Source: Endozoicomonas sp965261315 (GTDB lineage: Bacteria; Pseudomonadota; Gammaproteobacteria; Pseudomonadales; Endozoicomonadaceae). From it: a DNA stretch of 64,000 nucleotides. How positions within the stretch are numbered: the stretch's first letter is position 1; every line of letters begins with the position of its first letter. The stretch lies in assembly GCA_965261315.1 (NCBI GenBank), contig CBDHDM010000090.1, forward strand, positions 124,001 through 188,000, read 5' to 3'. The position numbers were made by a program, and so were the translations under genes. Under the pieces are notes generated by a model. That model had not been told where the DNA came from. It made no database searches and saw only the letters and a list, made by a program, of their open reading frames with translations. Shown one piece after another: positions 7,769-15,910 of the stretch.

Positions 7769-10627
7769 ATGTCTTCTGATATGTCCTCTGAAAAGCCCGA
7801 CTACAAGCATACATTGAATTTGCCGCAGACCGATTTTCCGATGCGCGGCAATTTGGCCCAGCGTGAGCCACAAATGCTCAAGCGCTGGTATGACATGGAT
7901 CTCTACGAAGAAATTCGCAAGATCAGCCAGGGACGGGAAAAATTCATCCTTCACGATGGCCCTCCCTATGCCAATGGTGACATCCATATTGGTCACGCGG
8001 TTAACAAAGTTCTCAAAGATATTATTGTTAAGTCCAAAACGCTGAGTGGCTTTGACGCACCTTACGTTCCAGGCTGGGACTGCCACGGTTTGCCGATTGA
8101 GCACAAAGTGGAAGGGATGCTTGGCAAGGCTGGTGATAAGGTAGACTTTAAAACCTTCCGTAAAAAGTGCCGCGAATATGCGGCGAAACAGGTTGATGGC
8201 CAACGTGAAGATTTCAAGCGTATGGGAATCTTTGGTGACTGGGATAAGCCATACCTGACCATGGATTTTCAAACTGAGGCTGACATCATTCGTGCCCTGG
8301 GGAAAATCGCTGAGAATGGCCACCTGGTAAAGGGCTATAAGCCGGTTTACTGGAGTGTTGTTGGTGGTTCTGCCCTGGCTGAAGCAGAGGTTGAGTATCA
8401 GGACAAAACCTCTACCCAGGTCGACGTGCGCTATGCAGCGATTGATGAAGCCGACCTGTTGGGTGCTTTTACTTTCGAAGGCAGCTCTTCAGAAGAGCAG
8501 GGCGAAGGTGAGGTGGCCGTGGTTATCTGGACGACAACGCCATGGACGCTGCCATCTTCTCAGGCGGTCAGCATGGGAGGTGAACTGGATTATGCACTGG
8601 TTCAGTGTCAGATCAATGGTGCTCCTGCTCGTTTGATTCTTGCTGAAGCCCTGGTGGAAAGCGCCATGCAGCGCTATGGCATTGAAGACTACGCCATTAT
8701 TGCCCGTGCGAAAGGTGCTGCCTTTGAAAATAAAAAGGTTGCCCATCCATTTTATGATCGTGAATTACCGCTGATCCTGGGGGATCACGTTACTATTGAT
8801 GCGGGTACCGGTAACGTTCATACGGCGCCTGACCACGGCGTTGATGACTTTAATGTAGGTCGTCAATACGGCATTGGTACACTGAACTATCTGGACGACA
8901 GTGGTTACTATCGGAGCAATGTTGAATTGTTTGCCGGTGAGCACGTCTACAAGGTTGACCCAAAGGTTGTTGATGTCCTGATTGAAAATGGACGTTTGCT
9001 GGCTCAAGAGAAGTTGACTCACAGCTACCCGCATTGCTGGCGTACCAAAACGCCACTGATTTTCCGTGCGACACCTCAGTGGTTTATCAGTATGACTAAA
9101 GAGCATTTGCTGGAAACCGCAGTGGACTCGTTGAATGGTGTGGTATTCACCCCGGATTGGGGGCGTAACCGTATGGAGTCCATGCTGGGTCAGAGTCCTG
9201 ACTGGTGTATCTCCCGTCAGCGTACCTGGGGTGTTCCGATTGCACTGTTTATCCATAAAGAGACAGAAGCGCTTCATCCGGATACCCAGGCACTGATTGA
9301 AAAGGTTGCCCTTAAAGTTGAACAGGAAGGGATGGATGCCTGGTTTGATCTGGAGCCTGCTGACCTGCTCTCCGCTGAAGATGCCGAGCAGTATGTGAAA
9401 GTAACGGATACTCTGGATGTCTGGTTTGATTCCGGTGTGACGCATTCTTCAGTGATTAAGCGCCGTGAAGCGTTGCAGTTTCCTGCGGATCTCTATCTGG
9501 AAGGTTCTGACCAGCACCGTGGCTGGTTCCAGTCTTCGCTGAAAACCAGCATTGCCATGAATGGTGTGCCTCCTTACAAAGGTTTGCTGACCCATGGCTT
9601 TACGGTAGATGCCAATGGCCGGAAGATGTCCAAGTCTCTGGGTAATGTGATTGCACCACAGAAGGTCTTCAAGTCTCTCGGTGCTGATATTCTGCGTCTC
9701 TGGGTTTCTGCCACCGACTACACCTCTGAAATGACGGTGTCTGATGATATTTTGAAGCGGACCGCGGATAGCTATCGCCGTATTCGTAATACCGCGCGCT
9801 TCCTGCTTTCCAACCTGACTGGGTTCAATCCGGAAACGGATGCTGTTGCCTGGGAAGATATGCTGTCACTGGATAAGTGGGCGGTTGATCGTACCCTGAA
9901 ATTACAGAACGAAGTGGTTGAAGCTTATAACAGCTATAACTTCCTCTCCGTGTACCAGAAAGTTCATAACTTCTGTTCACTGGATCTGGGTGGCTTCTAC
10001 CTGGATATTATCAAAGATCGCCAGTACACCACGCAGCAGGACAGCCTGGCACGTCGCAGCTGTCAGACCGCGATGTATCATATCATTGAAGCCTTTGCCC
10101 GCTGGATGGCCCCCATCATCAGCTTCACTTCAGAAGAAATCTGGGGAGCGATTCCTGGTAAGCGCGGAGAATCAGTCTTCCTGGAAACCTGGTATGAAGG
10201 ATTGAACAGCCTGGAAGGCGATGAGCTGGGGAGTGAGTACTGGAATGCCATTCTGGAAGTGAAAACTGCGGTTAACAAAGCCCTGGAAGATACCCGTGTT
10301 GCTGGTGTAATCGGTGGTTCTCTGGAAGCAGAAGTAACCCTGTTTGCGGATGAAGCTCTGACGGAGAAGCTGAATCGACTGGGGAATGAACTGCGTTTTG
10401 TGCTGATTACCTCGGCAGCAACGGTTAAGCCTTTGGCGGATTCAGGTGATGCAGCCGCTACTGAGTTGTCTGGCCTGAAAGTGCTGGTTGAAAAATCCGG
10501 CCACAAGAAATGCGATCGCTGCTGGCATCGTCGTGAAGATGTCGGAACTATCGAAGCGCACCCGGATCTTTGTGGTCGCTGTGTAGAAAATGTAGAGGGT
10601 AATGGCGAACAGCGTCAATTTGCCTGA
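7769..10627 (+). CDS. ileS: Isoleucyl-tRNA synthetase
   Basis: This class Ia synthetase (952 aa) charges tRNA-Ile and edits mischarged valine. The HIGH motif is at residues 73-76 (PPYANGDIHIGH) and KMSKS near residue 619. The CP1 editing domain lies between them (TTPWTLPSSQA, then GTGNVHTAPDHG). A C-terminal zinc finger (CDRCWHRRE ... CGRCVENV) marks the bacterial type. An alternative ATG at 7781 gives MSSEKPDYKHTLNLP, closer to the E. coli N terminus; either start is possible. It belongs to the ribF-ileS-lspA group and is followed by a strong terminator. Confidence 0.98.
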   Translation: MSSDMSSEKPDYKHTLNLPQTDFPMRGNLAQREPQMLKRWYDMDLYEEIRKISQGREKFILHDGPPYANGDIHIGHAVNKVLKDIIVKSKTLSGFDAPYVPGWDCHGLPIEHKVEGMLGKAGDKVDFKTFRKKCREYAAKQVDGQREDFKRMGIFGDWDKPYLTMDFQTEADIIRALGKIAENGHLVKGYKPVYWSVVGGSALAEAEVEYQDKTSTQVDVRYAAIDEADLLGAFTFEGSSSEEQGEGEVAVVIWTTTPWTLPSSQAVSMGGELDYALVQCQINGAPARLILAEALVESAMQRYGIEDYAIIARAKGAAFENKKVAHPFYDRELPLILGDHVTIDAGTGNVHTAPDHGVDDFNVGRQYGIGTLNYLDDSGYYRSNVELFAGEHVYKVDPKVVDVLIENGRLLAQEKLTHSYPHCWRTKTPLIFRATPQWFISMTKEHLLETAVDSLNGVVFTPDWGRNRMESMLGQSPDWCISRQRTWGVPIALFIHKETEALHPDTQALIEKVALKVEQEGMDAWFDLEPADLLSAEDAEQYVKVTDTLDVWFDSGVTHSSVIKRREALQFPADLYLEGSDQHRGWFQSSLKTSIAMNGVPPYKGLLTHGFTVDANGRKMSKSLGNVIAPQKVFKSLGADILRLWVSATDYTSEMTVSDDILKRTADSYRRIRNTARFLLSNLTGFNPETDAVAWEDMLSLDKWAVDRTLKLQNEVVEAYNSYNFLSVYQKVHNFCSLDLGGFYLDIIKDRQYTTQQDSLARRSCQTAMYHIIEAFARWMAPIISFTSEEIWGAIPGKRGESVFLETWYEGLNSLEGDELGSEYWNAILEVKTAVNKALEDTRVAGVIGGSLEAEVTLFADEALTEKLNRLGNELRFVLITSAATVKPLADSGDAAATELSGLKVLVEKSGHKKCDRCWHRREDVGTIEAHPDLCGRCVENVEGNGEQRQFA

Positions 10628-10646
10628 TATTTGCAATTGGCGTAGT

Positions 10647-10677
10647 AAATACCCGGCCAGGACCGGGTATTTTTTTG
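10647..10677 (+). terminator. Rho-independent terminator after ileS
   Basis: A perfect 8-bp stem (ATACCCGG / CCGGGTAT, 10649-10656 and 10663-10670) with loop CCAGGA is followed by a run of seven T residues. It lies 20 bases after the ileS stop. It implies that lspA-fkpB-ispH have at least partly their own promoter within 10680-10848. Confidence 0.9.
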
Positions 10678-10848
10678 GACAGTAGTCTATTTTATTACGT
10701 GTTTTTATAATGAATTGCCTCTTCGGAGTGTTGTAACTGGTTAATTTCTGATGGATTTCGGTAATTCGCACTATCCCTTGGCTGTTAATGCCACTTAGTA
10801 TTAAAAAGACTCACTGAATGATATGGATTTTTAAAGCAGGAACTGGCC

Positions 10849-11346
10849 ATGCAGAGTAAAACATCAGGAAAGCTTCACTGGCTCTGGCTCAGTGCATTCG
10901 TCTTCGCCCTTGATCAACTGGTAAAGTGGTGGGTGATCCAGGATTTCTCACTGTATCAACAAGTACAGGTATTGCCGTTCTTCTCCCTGACTCTGGCTTA
11001 CAACACCGGTGCTGCGTTCAGTTTCCTGGGTGATGCTTCCGGTTGGCAGCGCTGGTTTCTCAGTGGAGTGGCGATTATTGTCAGCATTATGCTGGTGGGA
11101 TGGCTGAAGCAGCTTCGTTCAGGTGAAAACTGGCAGGCTTGTTCTTTGTCACTGATACTCGGTGGAGCCTTGGGAAATCTGATTGACCGTCTGTTGAATG
11201 GACATGTCACTGACTTTCTGTTGTTTTACTACAAAAACTGGTATTTTCCTGCCTTCAACCTGGCCGATACAGCCATCACATTGGGGGCTGCCATGTTGAT
11301 TCTGGACATGTTCCGGAATGACCCTTCGTCAGAAGGTAAGTCTTAG
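10849..11346 (+). CDS. lspA: Signal peptidase II (lipoprotein signal peptidase)
   Basis: This 165-residue inner-membrane aspartyl protease cleaves the signal peptide of prolipoproteins. Four hydrophobic helices are visible. The catalytic Asp pair is D122 in GHVTDF and D140 in FNLADT, with the conserved YNTGAAFSFL and GNLIDR motifs before them. A GCAGG sequence at 10836-10840 is a plausible ribosome binding site. The place between ileS and fkpB is the usual one. Confidence 0.97.
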   Translation: MQSKTSGKLHWLWLSAFVFALDQLVKWWVIQDFSLYQQVQVLPFFSLTLAYNTGAAFSFLGDASGWQRWFLSGVAIIVSIMLVGWLKQLRSGENWQACSLSLILGGALGNLIDRLLNGHVTDFLLFYYKNWYFPAFNLADTAITLGAAMLILDMFRNDPSSEGKS

Positions 11347-11382
11347 AGATAAATAAAAAGTTGAAAGCAGGAGCGAGTCACT

Positions 11383-11820
11383 GTGGCAGCAGCAATTGAG
11401 CAAGGCAGTAAGGTCACTCTGCATTTTTCCCTGAAGCTTGACGACGGGAGTATGGTGGATTGTACTCCACCGGCAAAGCCGGCTTCTCTGGTCATTGGTG
11501 ATGGCAATTTACCCGAAGGCTTTGAAGAGACGTTGATTGGCCTCTCTTCCGGAGAGGATAGGATTTCTCAAATTCCTCCGGAAAAAGCCTTTGGTATGCC
11601 GAACCCTAATAATGTTCAGCGTATTCCCAGGGGCAGTTTTGCGACAGAGGTTGAGCTGGAAGAGGGGTTGGTGATGTCCTTTGCTGATGCCGCCAATAGT
11701 GAACTACCCGGAGTCGTTCGTGAGATTAATGATGACGTCGTTGAAGTCGATTTTAATCACCCTTTAGCAGGCAAGAAGTTGATCTTTGAGGTGCAGATAT
11801 TGGATGTACAAGCACCTTAA
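11383..11820 (+). CDS. fkpB: FKBP-type peptidyl-prolyl isomerase (SlpA/FkpB)
   Basis: This 145-residue SlyD-like FKBP isomerase/chaperone contains VTLHFSLKLDDGSMVD at the start, followed by GDGNLPEGFEETLIGLSSGE, typical of the FkpB family. The start is GTG at 11383, supported by AGGAG at 11369-11373. The gap to lspA is 36 bases, so the two are probably co-transcribed. It lacks the His-rich tail of SlyD. Confidence 0.95.
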   Translation: MAAAIEQGSKVTLHFSLKLDDGSMVDCTPPAKPASLVIGDGNLPEGFEETLIGLSSGEDRISQIPPEKAFGMPNPNNVQRIPRGSFATEVELEEGLVMSFADAANSELPGVVREINDDVVEVDFNHPLAGKKLIFEVQILDVQAP

Positions 11821-11886
11821 ACAAGCTATAAATAATAGCCTGGAGCTATAAGAACGCAGTGGTAAAAAAAGGTTGGTGATTCACTT

Positions 11887-12837
11887 ATGAAAATCAAATT
11901 GGCAAATCCCCGGGGCTTCTGTGCAGGCGTGGACCGTGCCATTGAGATCGTCAACCGAGCACTTGATGTTTTTGGCCCGCCCATTTATGTCCGCCATGAG
12001 GTGGTACACAACAAATTCGTTGTGGAAAACCTGAAGGGGCGGGGAGCCGTATTTGTCGACGAGCTGGATCAGGTTCCTGACGATGTCATTGTCATCTTCA
12101 GTGCTCACGGTGTTTCCAAAGCCGTAGAAGATGAGGCAGAGCGACGGGGCCTGAAAGTATTTGATGCCTCTTGCCCACTGGTTAAAAAAGTCCATATGGA
12201 AGTGGTGCGTTATTCTCGGGATGGCATGGAGTGTGTGCTGATTGGTCACCATGGACACCCGGAAGTGGAAGGTACTATGGGGCAGTACGACTCGCGTAAT
12301 GGCGGTGCAATGTATCTGGTGGAGAACGAGGAAGATGTTCGCACTCTTGAGGTATCTGACCCTTCCAGACTGGCCTATGTTACTCAGACAACACTTTCCA
12401 TGGATGACACTGCCAAGGTTATTGAAGCACTGCGCTTCAAATTCCCTGAAATTCAGGGGCCGAGGAAAGATGACATCTGTTACGCCACACAGAACCGTCA
12501 GGATGCGGTGAAGGTATTGGCCAGTCAGTGTGATCTGGTTTTGGTGGTTGGCTCAGTAAACAGCTCAAACTCCAACCGTTTGCGGGAACTGGCTGAACGC
12601 ACTGGTTCTGAGGCCTACCTGGTCGATAATGCAGATGATATCAAGTCCAGCTGGTTGTTGGATAAGTCATCGGTTGGTATCACTGCGGGCGCATCGGCTC
12701 CGGATATTCTGGTTCAGGGCGTTATTAAGCGGCTGAAAGAGCTGGGGGCGGAATTGCCTGAAGAACTGGATGGCAAAGAGGAAAACATTGTTTTTACTAT
12801 GCCTAAAGAGTTGCGTTTGAAATCCGTTTCTGATTAG
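11887..12837 (+). CDS. ispH: 4-hydroxy-3-methylbut-2-enyl diphosphate reductase
   Basis: IspH (316 aa) carries out the last step of the MEP isoprenoid pathway and contains a [4Fe-4S] cluster. The three cluster cysteines are C12 (GFCAGVDRA), C96 (DASCPLV) and C198 (DDICYATQNRQ). The catalytic Glu and the HHGHPEVEGT motif lie near residues 121-130. In Pseudomonas the next genes are the minor pilins; here they begin only after a 6.5-kb minus-strand insertion. It ends the housekeeping run. Confidence 0.98.
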   Translation: MKIKLANPRGFCAGVDRAIEIVNRALDVFGPPIYVRHEVVHNKFVVENLKGRGAVFVDELDQVPDDVIVIFSAHGVSKAVEDEAERRGLKVFDASCPLVKKVHMEVVRYSRDGMECVLIGHHGHPEVEGTMGQYDSRNGGAMYLVENEEDVRTLEVSDPSRLAYVTQTTLSMDDTAKVIEALRFKFPEIQGPRKDDICYATQNRQDAVKVLASQCDLVLVVGSVNSSNSNRLRELAERTGSEAYLVDNADDIKSSWLLDKSSVGITAGASAPDILVQGVIKRLKELGAELPEELDGKEENIVFTMPKELRLKSVSD

Positions 12838-13035
12838 TTTTCCTGTTTGTTTTGAGTGTTGATGTTTTTGGAATCCGGGAGTAGATGAAGAGGTCAATAG
12901 TTGCTCCTCGGTAACTGCTCCATGCGTTACCCTCCCTCCTGTATCCATGCATTTGTGCATGATTGGTACTTCCACCGTCCATGGCAGTCGCGCAAAGAAA
13001 GGCTTTTTCTCTATGTGTTTTGTGGCTTCTGTGGC

Positions 13036-13833
13036 TCAACTGTTGTGAAACATCCTATAGGTCAGGGCCGTTGAGAATACTCTTGGCATTAACCGCGAAA
13101 CCATAAAAACATTCAAGCGATTCAGAAACCCTACAATACATACAGAGCGGTTTCCCAGTGCCGACAGGCCAGCTTGTACTACAGTATGTGGATCCATCAG
13201 GGACTGTCTGGCAATAGGGTTCATGCCCTTGGTGACGGACTGCCCCATATCAGTATCGGTTAACCCCGGCGCCAGTGCCATGACATGAACCCCTGCAGAT
13301 TTCAATTCCTTATGCATCCCCTCTGCCAATAATTGGATGTAGGCTTTACTGGCTGCGTACTGTGCCAGATAAGCTGAGGGCATATAAGCCATAATGCTGG
13401 AAACAAATAAAATGCCTCCCCGACCCCGTTTGCGCATTTCACCGGAAAAATGATGAGCCAGCCGGGTGGGCGCTGCCATATTGATCTGTAAGAGGCTATC
13501 CACTTCTTGCCAGCTCTGCTGGTCAAATAGTTCATGGGTTTCTACACCGGCATTGGGAATAAGCAGGCCAATTTCCAGGTCCGAAGATTGTTCTATAACC
13601 AGGTTGACCTCTGATGTGTCTGACATATCAGCGATAATGGTTCGGGTACTGATACAATAATGGTCTTCTAACTGCCGGGCCAACTCATCCAGTTTCGGTT
13701 TTCGCCGTGCTACCAGTATCAGGTTCAGGCCCCGGCTGGCCAGCTCTTCGGCAAACGCCTTGCCTATACCGGCACTGGCACCGGTAATCAGTGCCCATGG
13801 ACCATACTGTTTTGCAAAACCAGAGTCTGACAT
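13036..13833 (-). CDS. Short-chain dehydrogenase/reductase (SDR)
   Basis: This 265-residue protein has a Rossmann NAD(P)-binding motif TGASAGIG at ~17-24, an NAG motif (LIPNAGVE), a catalytic Ser (LFVSSIMAY) and the YxxxK pair (YAASKAY). These make it a classical SDR, probably of the DltE/YqjQ-like general oxidoreductase type. The substrate cannot be read from the sequence. The ATG at 13833 is preceded by AAGGAT on the coding strand. It lies 73 bases downstream of the beta-propeller gene on the same strand and may be the last gene of the DUF4956-CotH-VTC group. Confidence 0.9.
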   Translation of the reverse strand: MSDSGFAKQYGPWALITGASAGIGKAFAEELASRGLNLILVARRKPKLDELARQLEDHYCISTRTIIADMSDTSEVNLVIEQSSDLEIGLLIPNAGVETHELFDQQSWQEVDSLLQINMAAPTRLAHHFSGEMRKRGRGGILFVSSIMAYMPSAYLAQYAASKAYIQLLAEGMHKELKSAGVHVMALAPGLTDTDMGQSVTKGMNPIARQSLMDPHTVVQAGLSALGNRSVCIVGFLNRLNVFMVSRLMPRVFSTALTYRMFHNS

Positions 13834-13906
13834 TTTGTTTCTTATCCTTATGGTTGGGCAAAATTATTGTTTTGTTAAACAAGCTACAATGAGCCTTACT
13901 TATCTA

Positions 13907-15190
13907 TCAAAGGCGCAGTTTTCCGGTGCGAATTCTCTGAGGGTGATCTCCAACCGGAAAGCTGGCAACTTCCCTGGCTTCATCAAAAGAGATTACGGAA
14001 ACACGATCCTGTTGGCTGACGGAGACGTAGCAATGCTTTCCATCATGGCTTTCTGTTGCCCAATAGGGCTTGGCGCCAAGAGGCTCTTCAGACAGTTGAA
14101 TGGTTTTATATTCGAAAGTTTCTCTATCCACAATCGCAGCATAGCCAGACATGGTGCCAGCAACACATAATTTTGTACCTTGCTGGTTCATGGAAAGACC
14201 ATGATGGGCAGAGTTCAGCTGGTATTTGAGTGTGCTCAGCTCCTGGATTTCTTGAGGCACTGGCAGCTCAATACGACGAGTGACTTTTTGTTGTTCTACG
14301 TCGTATTCAAAAAAACCGTGATAGAACGACACTTGCAGGTAAACAAATTTTCCATCCGGTGCCACGGCCATTGGGCGAACGGCACTGTCTACCCAGGGAA
14401 AACCAAATTCTTCCAGTTTCTCACCCATATCGACCCGCTGGATGACTTCATAGGTTTGAGCATCAACAACCTGAAACCAGCGGTCTCCTTTCATCCAGTC
14501 CAGCCAGGCGCTGGTGAAGGGGACATAAACTTTGCCAATACTGGCGTGATAGATCAGCCTACCATCTCTTGAGTAGGTGTTTTCATGGGGTTGATCCCCT
14601 GATGGAAAGCCTCCTCTGATTTCACCGGTTTCGGTATCAATGGCATGAACCTTGTTCGCGGTTGAAGCAGAAACCAGAAAGGTTTTCCCGTCCGGTGAGA
14701 TTGCGGAGTGGTCAGAGCGATAACCTTCAACGGGTGTACGCCATTTGATCTCTCCAGTATTGACATCAAGGGCAATCACATCGGCAAAGCTGGGCCTTGA
14801 AATAAACAGGTGACGACCGTCACTGGATGGAAACATATCGTCTACCAACTGATAGTTCCCTTCACCAATGACTTCTTTGATCAACGTGGACATGACCCAG
14901 CGTTTCACACTGCTGCCAAGCTCCTGCAGACGTTCTTCTTTATCAGGCACTGCATTGAGCTTTTTTATTCGTTGATGGGTATAGGGGTCGTAGATATCAA
15001 TGGTGCCATCCCAGTTGTTTCCGACGACAATGACATCTCTTACTGCCTCATTGCCGGTTGATTCCAGTGATAAGCTGGTTGGGTGGTTATCTGAAATTGT
15101 CTGGGTACTGATTGTTGACTCAGCAGCGGTACTGGCACTTTGCAAGGCAAAAACCATGAGCATGCTGGCAGAGAGTTTTGCGAATATCAC
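13907..15190 (-). CDS. Secreted YVTN/YncE-type beta-propeller protein
   Basis: This 427-residue protein has a signal peptide (about 23 residues, ending near STAAES). Repeated blades follow, of the kind seen in YncE/YVTN proteins (VVGNNWDGTIDIYDPYTHQ, DVNTGEIKWRTPVEG, DTETGEIRGGFPSGDQP, ending in HCYVSVSQQDRVSVISFD and FPVGDHPQRI). It is probably a seven-bladed propeller in the periplasm or on the surface, working as a binding scaffold; I see no catalytic motif. Translation starts at GTG (15190-15188), with AAGGAT upstream. It lies 42 bases after the VTC gene and probably belongs to the same transcript. Confidence 0.85.
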   Translation of the reverse strand: MIFAKLSASMLMVFALQSASTAAESTISTQTISDNHPTSLSLESTGNEAVRDVIVVGNNWDGTIDIYDPYTHQRIKKLNAVPDKEERLQELGSSVKRWVMSTLIKEVIGEGNYQLVDDMFPSSDGRHLFISRPSFADVIALDVNTGEIKWRTPVEGYRSDHSAISPDGKTFLVSASTANKVHAIDTETGEIRGGFPSGDQPHENTYSRDGRLIYHASIGKVYVPFTSAWLDWMKGDRWFQVVDAQTYEVIQRVDMGEKLEEFGFPWVDSAVRPMAVAPDGKFVYLQVSFYHGFFEYDVEQQKVTRRIELPVPQEIQELSTLKYQLNSAHHGLSMNQQGTKLCVAGTMSGYAAIVDRETFEYKTIQLSEEPLGAKPYWATESHDGKHCYVSVSQQDRVSVISFDEAREVASFPVGDHPQRIRTGKLRL

Positions 15191-15232
15191 CTGACCGTAT
15201 CCTTATTATTGTTATTGGCCGTATGAGTGTAA

Positions 15233-15910
15233 TTATTTCCAGATCAGTTTTCTAATACTGTTTACGTATTTGGAGTGCCTGGAGGGGCGTAAAGGGCAGG
15301 TGCTGATCAGTTCGGATAACTCTTGTTCAAAGGCTTCATCCGCTTTCAGCTCCAGCAGATAGTAATGACCAAGGGACTGGGGCTTAGCGATATTCAGACG
15401 ATCACTGTAGCGCTGGTCAAACACTTCGATATTACTATCGATGGTGGCCCTGATTTTCTGGCAGTCAGAGATGAAATACTCTCTCTGATAACGACAGATC
15501 AGGATGGGCATGATGCCATTGCCAAGGTAAATCCGGCCTTTGTTCGGCAGTTGCTGGTAACTGTTGTACAGTGCCTTTTTCCAGCTGAAGTTTTCTGTGG
15601 ACAGGTCAAGGGGGGCGTTAAAAATGATTTTCTTGCCCTTGCCTGAATTCCTGAGCTTGAATTCCAGTTTGGCAGTGCTGGCGTCTGCAGTATCACCATA
15701 CCATCTCAGGCGAACTTTCTTTCGTTTGCTGATGCCATTCAGATTTTCTTCGTAGCGGGCAAGGCTGCAGCTGTCCAGGTAGAGACTGTTTACCGAACGA
15801 GGCTCGTATTGTGGCGAAAATAACAGAGGGTGCATTTTCAGCCACAGTAAGACCTTCTGGATCTGTACCGCCGGGATGGGGATTTTGACTTCAAACCTTA
15901 ATGCGTCCAT
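15233..15910 (-). CDS. VTC domain (polyphosphate polymerase-like) protein
   Basis: This 225-residue protein matches the bacterial VTC-domain pattern, a tunnel fold with many inward basic residues. Seen here are SLYLDSCSLARYEENLNG, then KRKKVRLRWYG, KLEFKLR, RYQREYF, a central IDSNIEVFD and a closing LELKAD. In yeast Vtc4 this fold makes polyphosphate from ATP; bacterial members sit beside DUF4956 and CotH genes, and their product is largely untested. Its ATG overlaps the end of the CotH-like gene (shared base 15910), so translation is probably coupled. There is no signal peptide; it is cytoplasmic. Confidence 0.85.
   Translation of the reverse strand: MDALRFEVKIPIPAVQIQKVLLWLKMHPLLFSPQYEPRSVNSLYLDSCSLARYEENLNGISKRKKVRLRWYGDTADASTAKLEFKLRNSGKGKKIIFNAPLDLSTENFSWKKALYNSYQQLPNKGRIYLGNGIMPILICRYQREYFISDCQKIRATIDSNIEVFDQRYSDRLNIAKPQSLGHYYLLELKADEAFEQELSELISTCPLRPSRHSKYVNSIRKLIWK

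Noticed and set aside
8765..9445. 226-residue reverse-strand frame inside ileS
   Set aside because: It lies fully antisense to the conserved core of isoleucyl-tRNA synthetase and has no motifs.
10628..10848. Possible T-box or other riboswitch near ileS/lspA
   Set aside because: The only structured element is the terminator just after ileS; no specifier loop or antiterminator pattern lies before ileS, and Gram-negative ileS genes do not normally have one.
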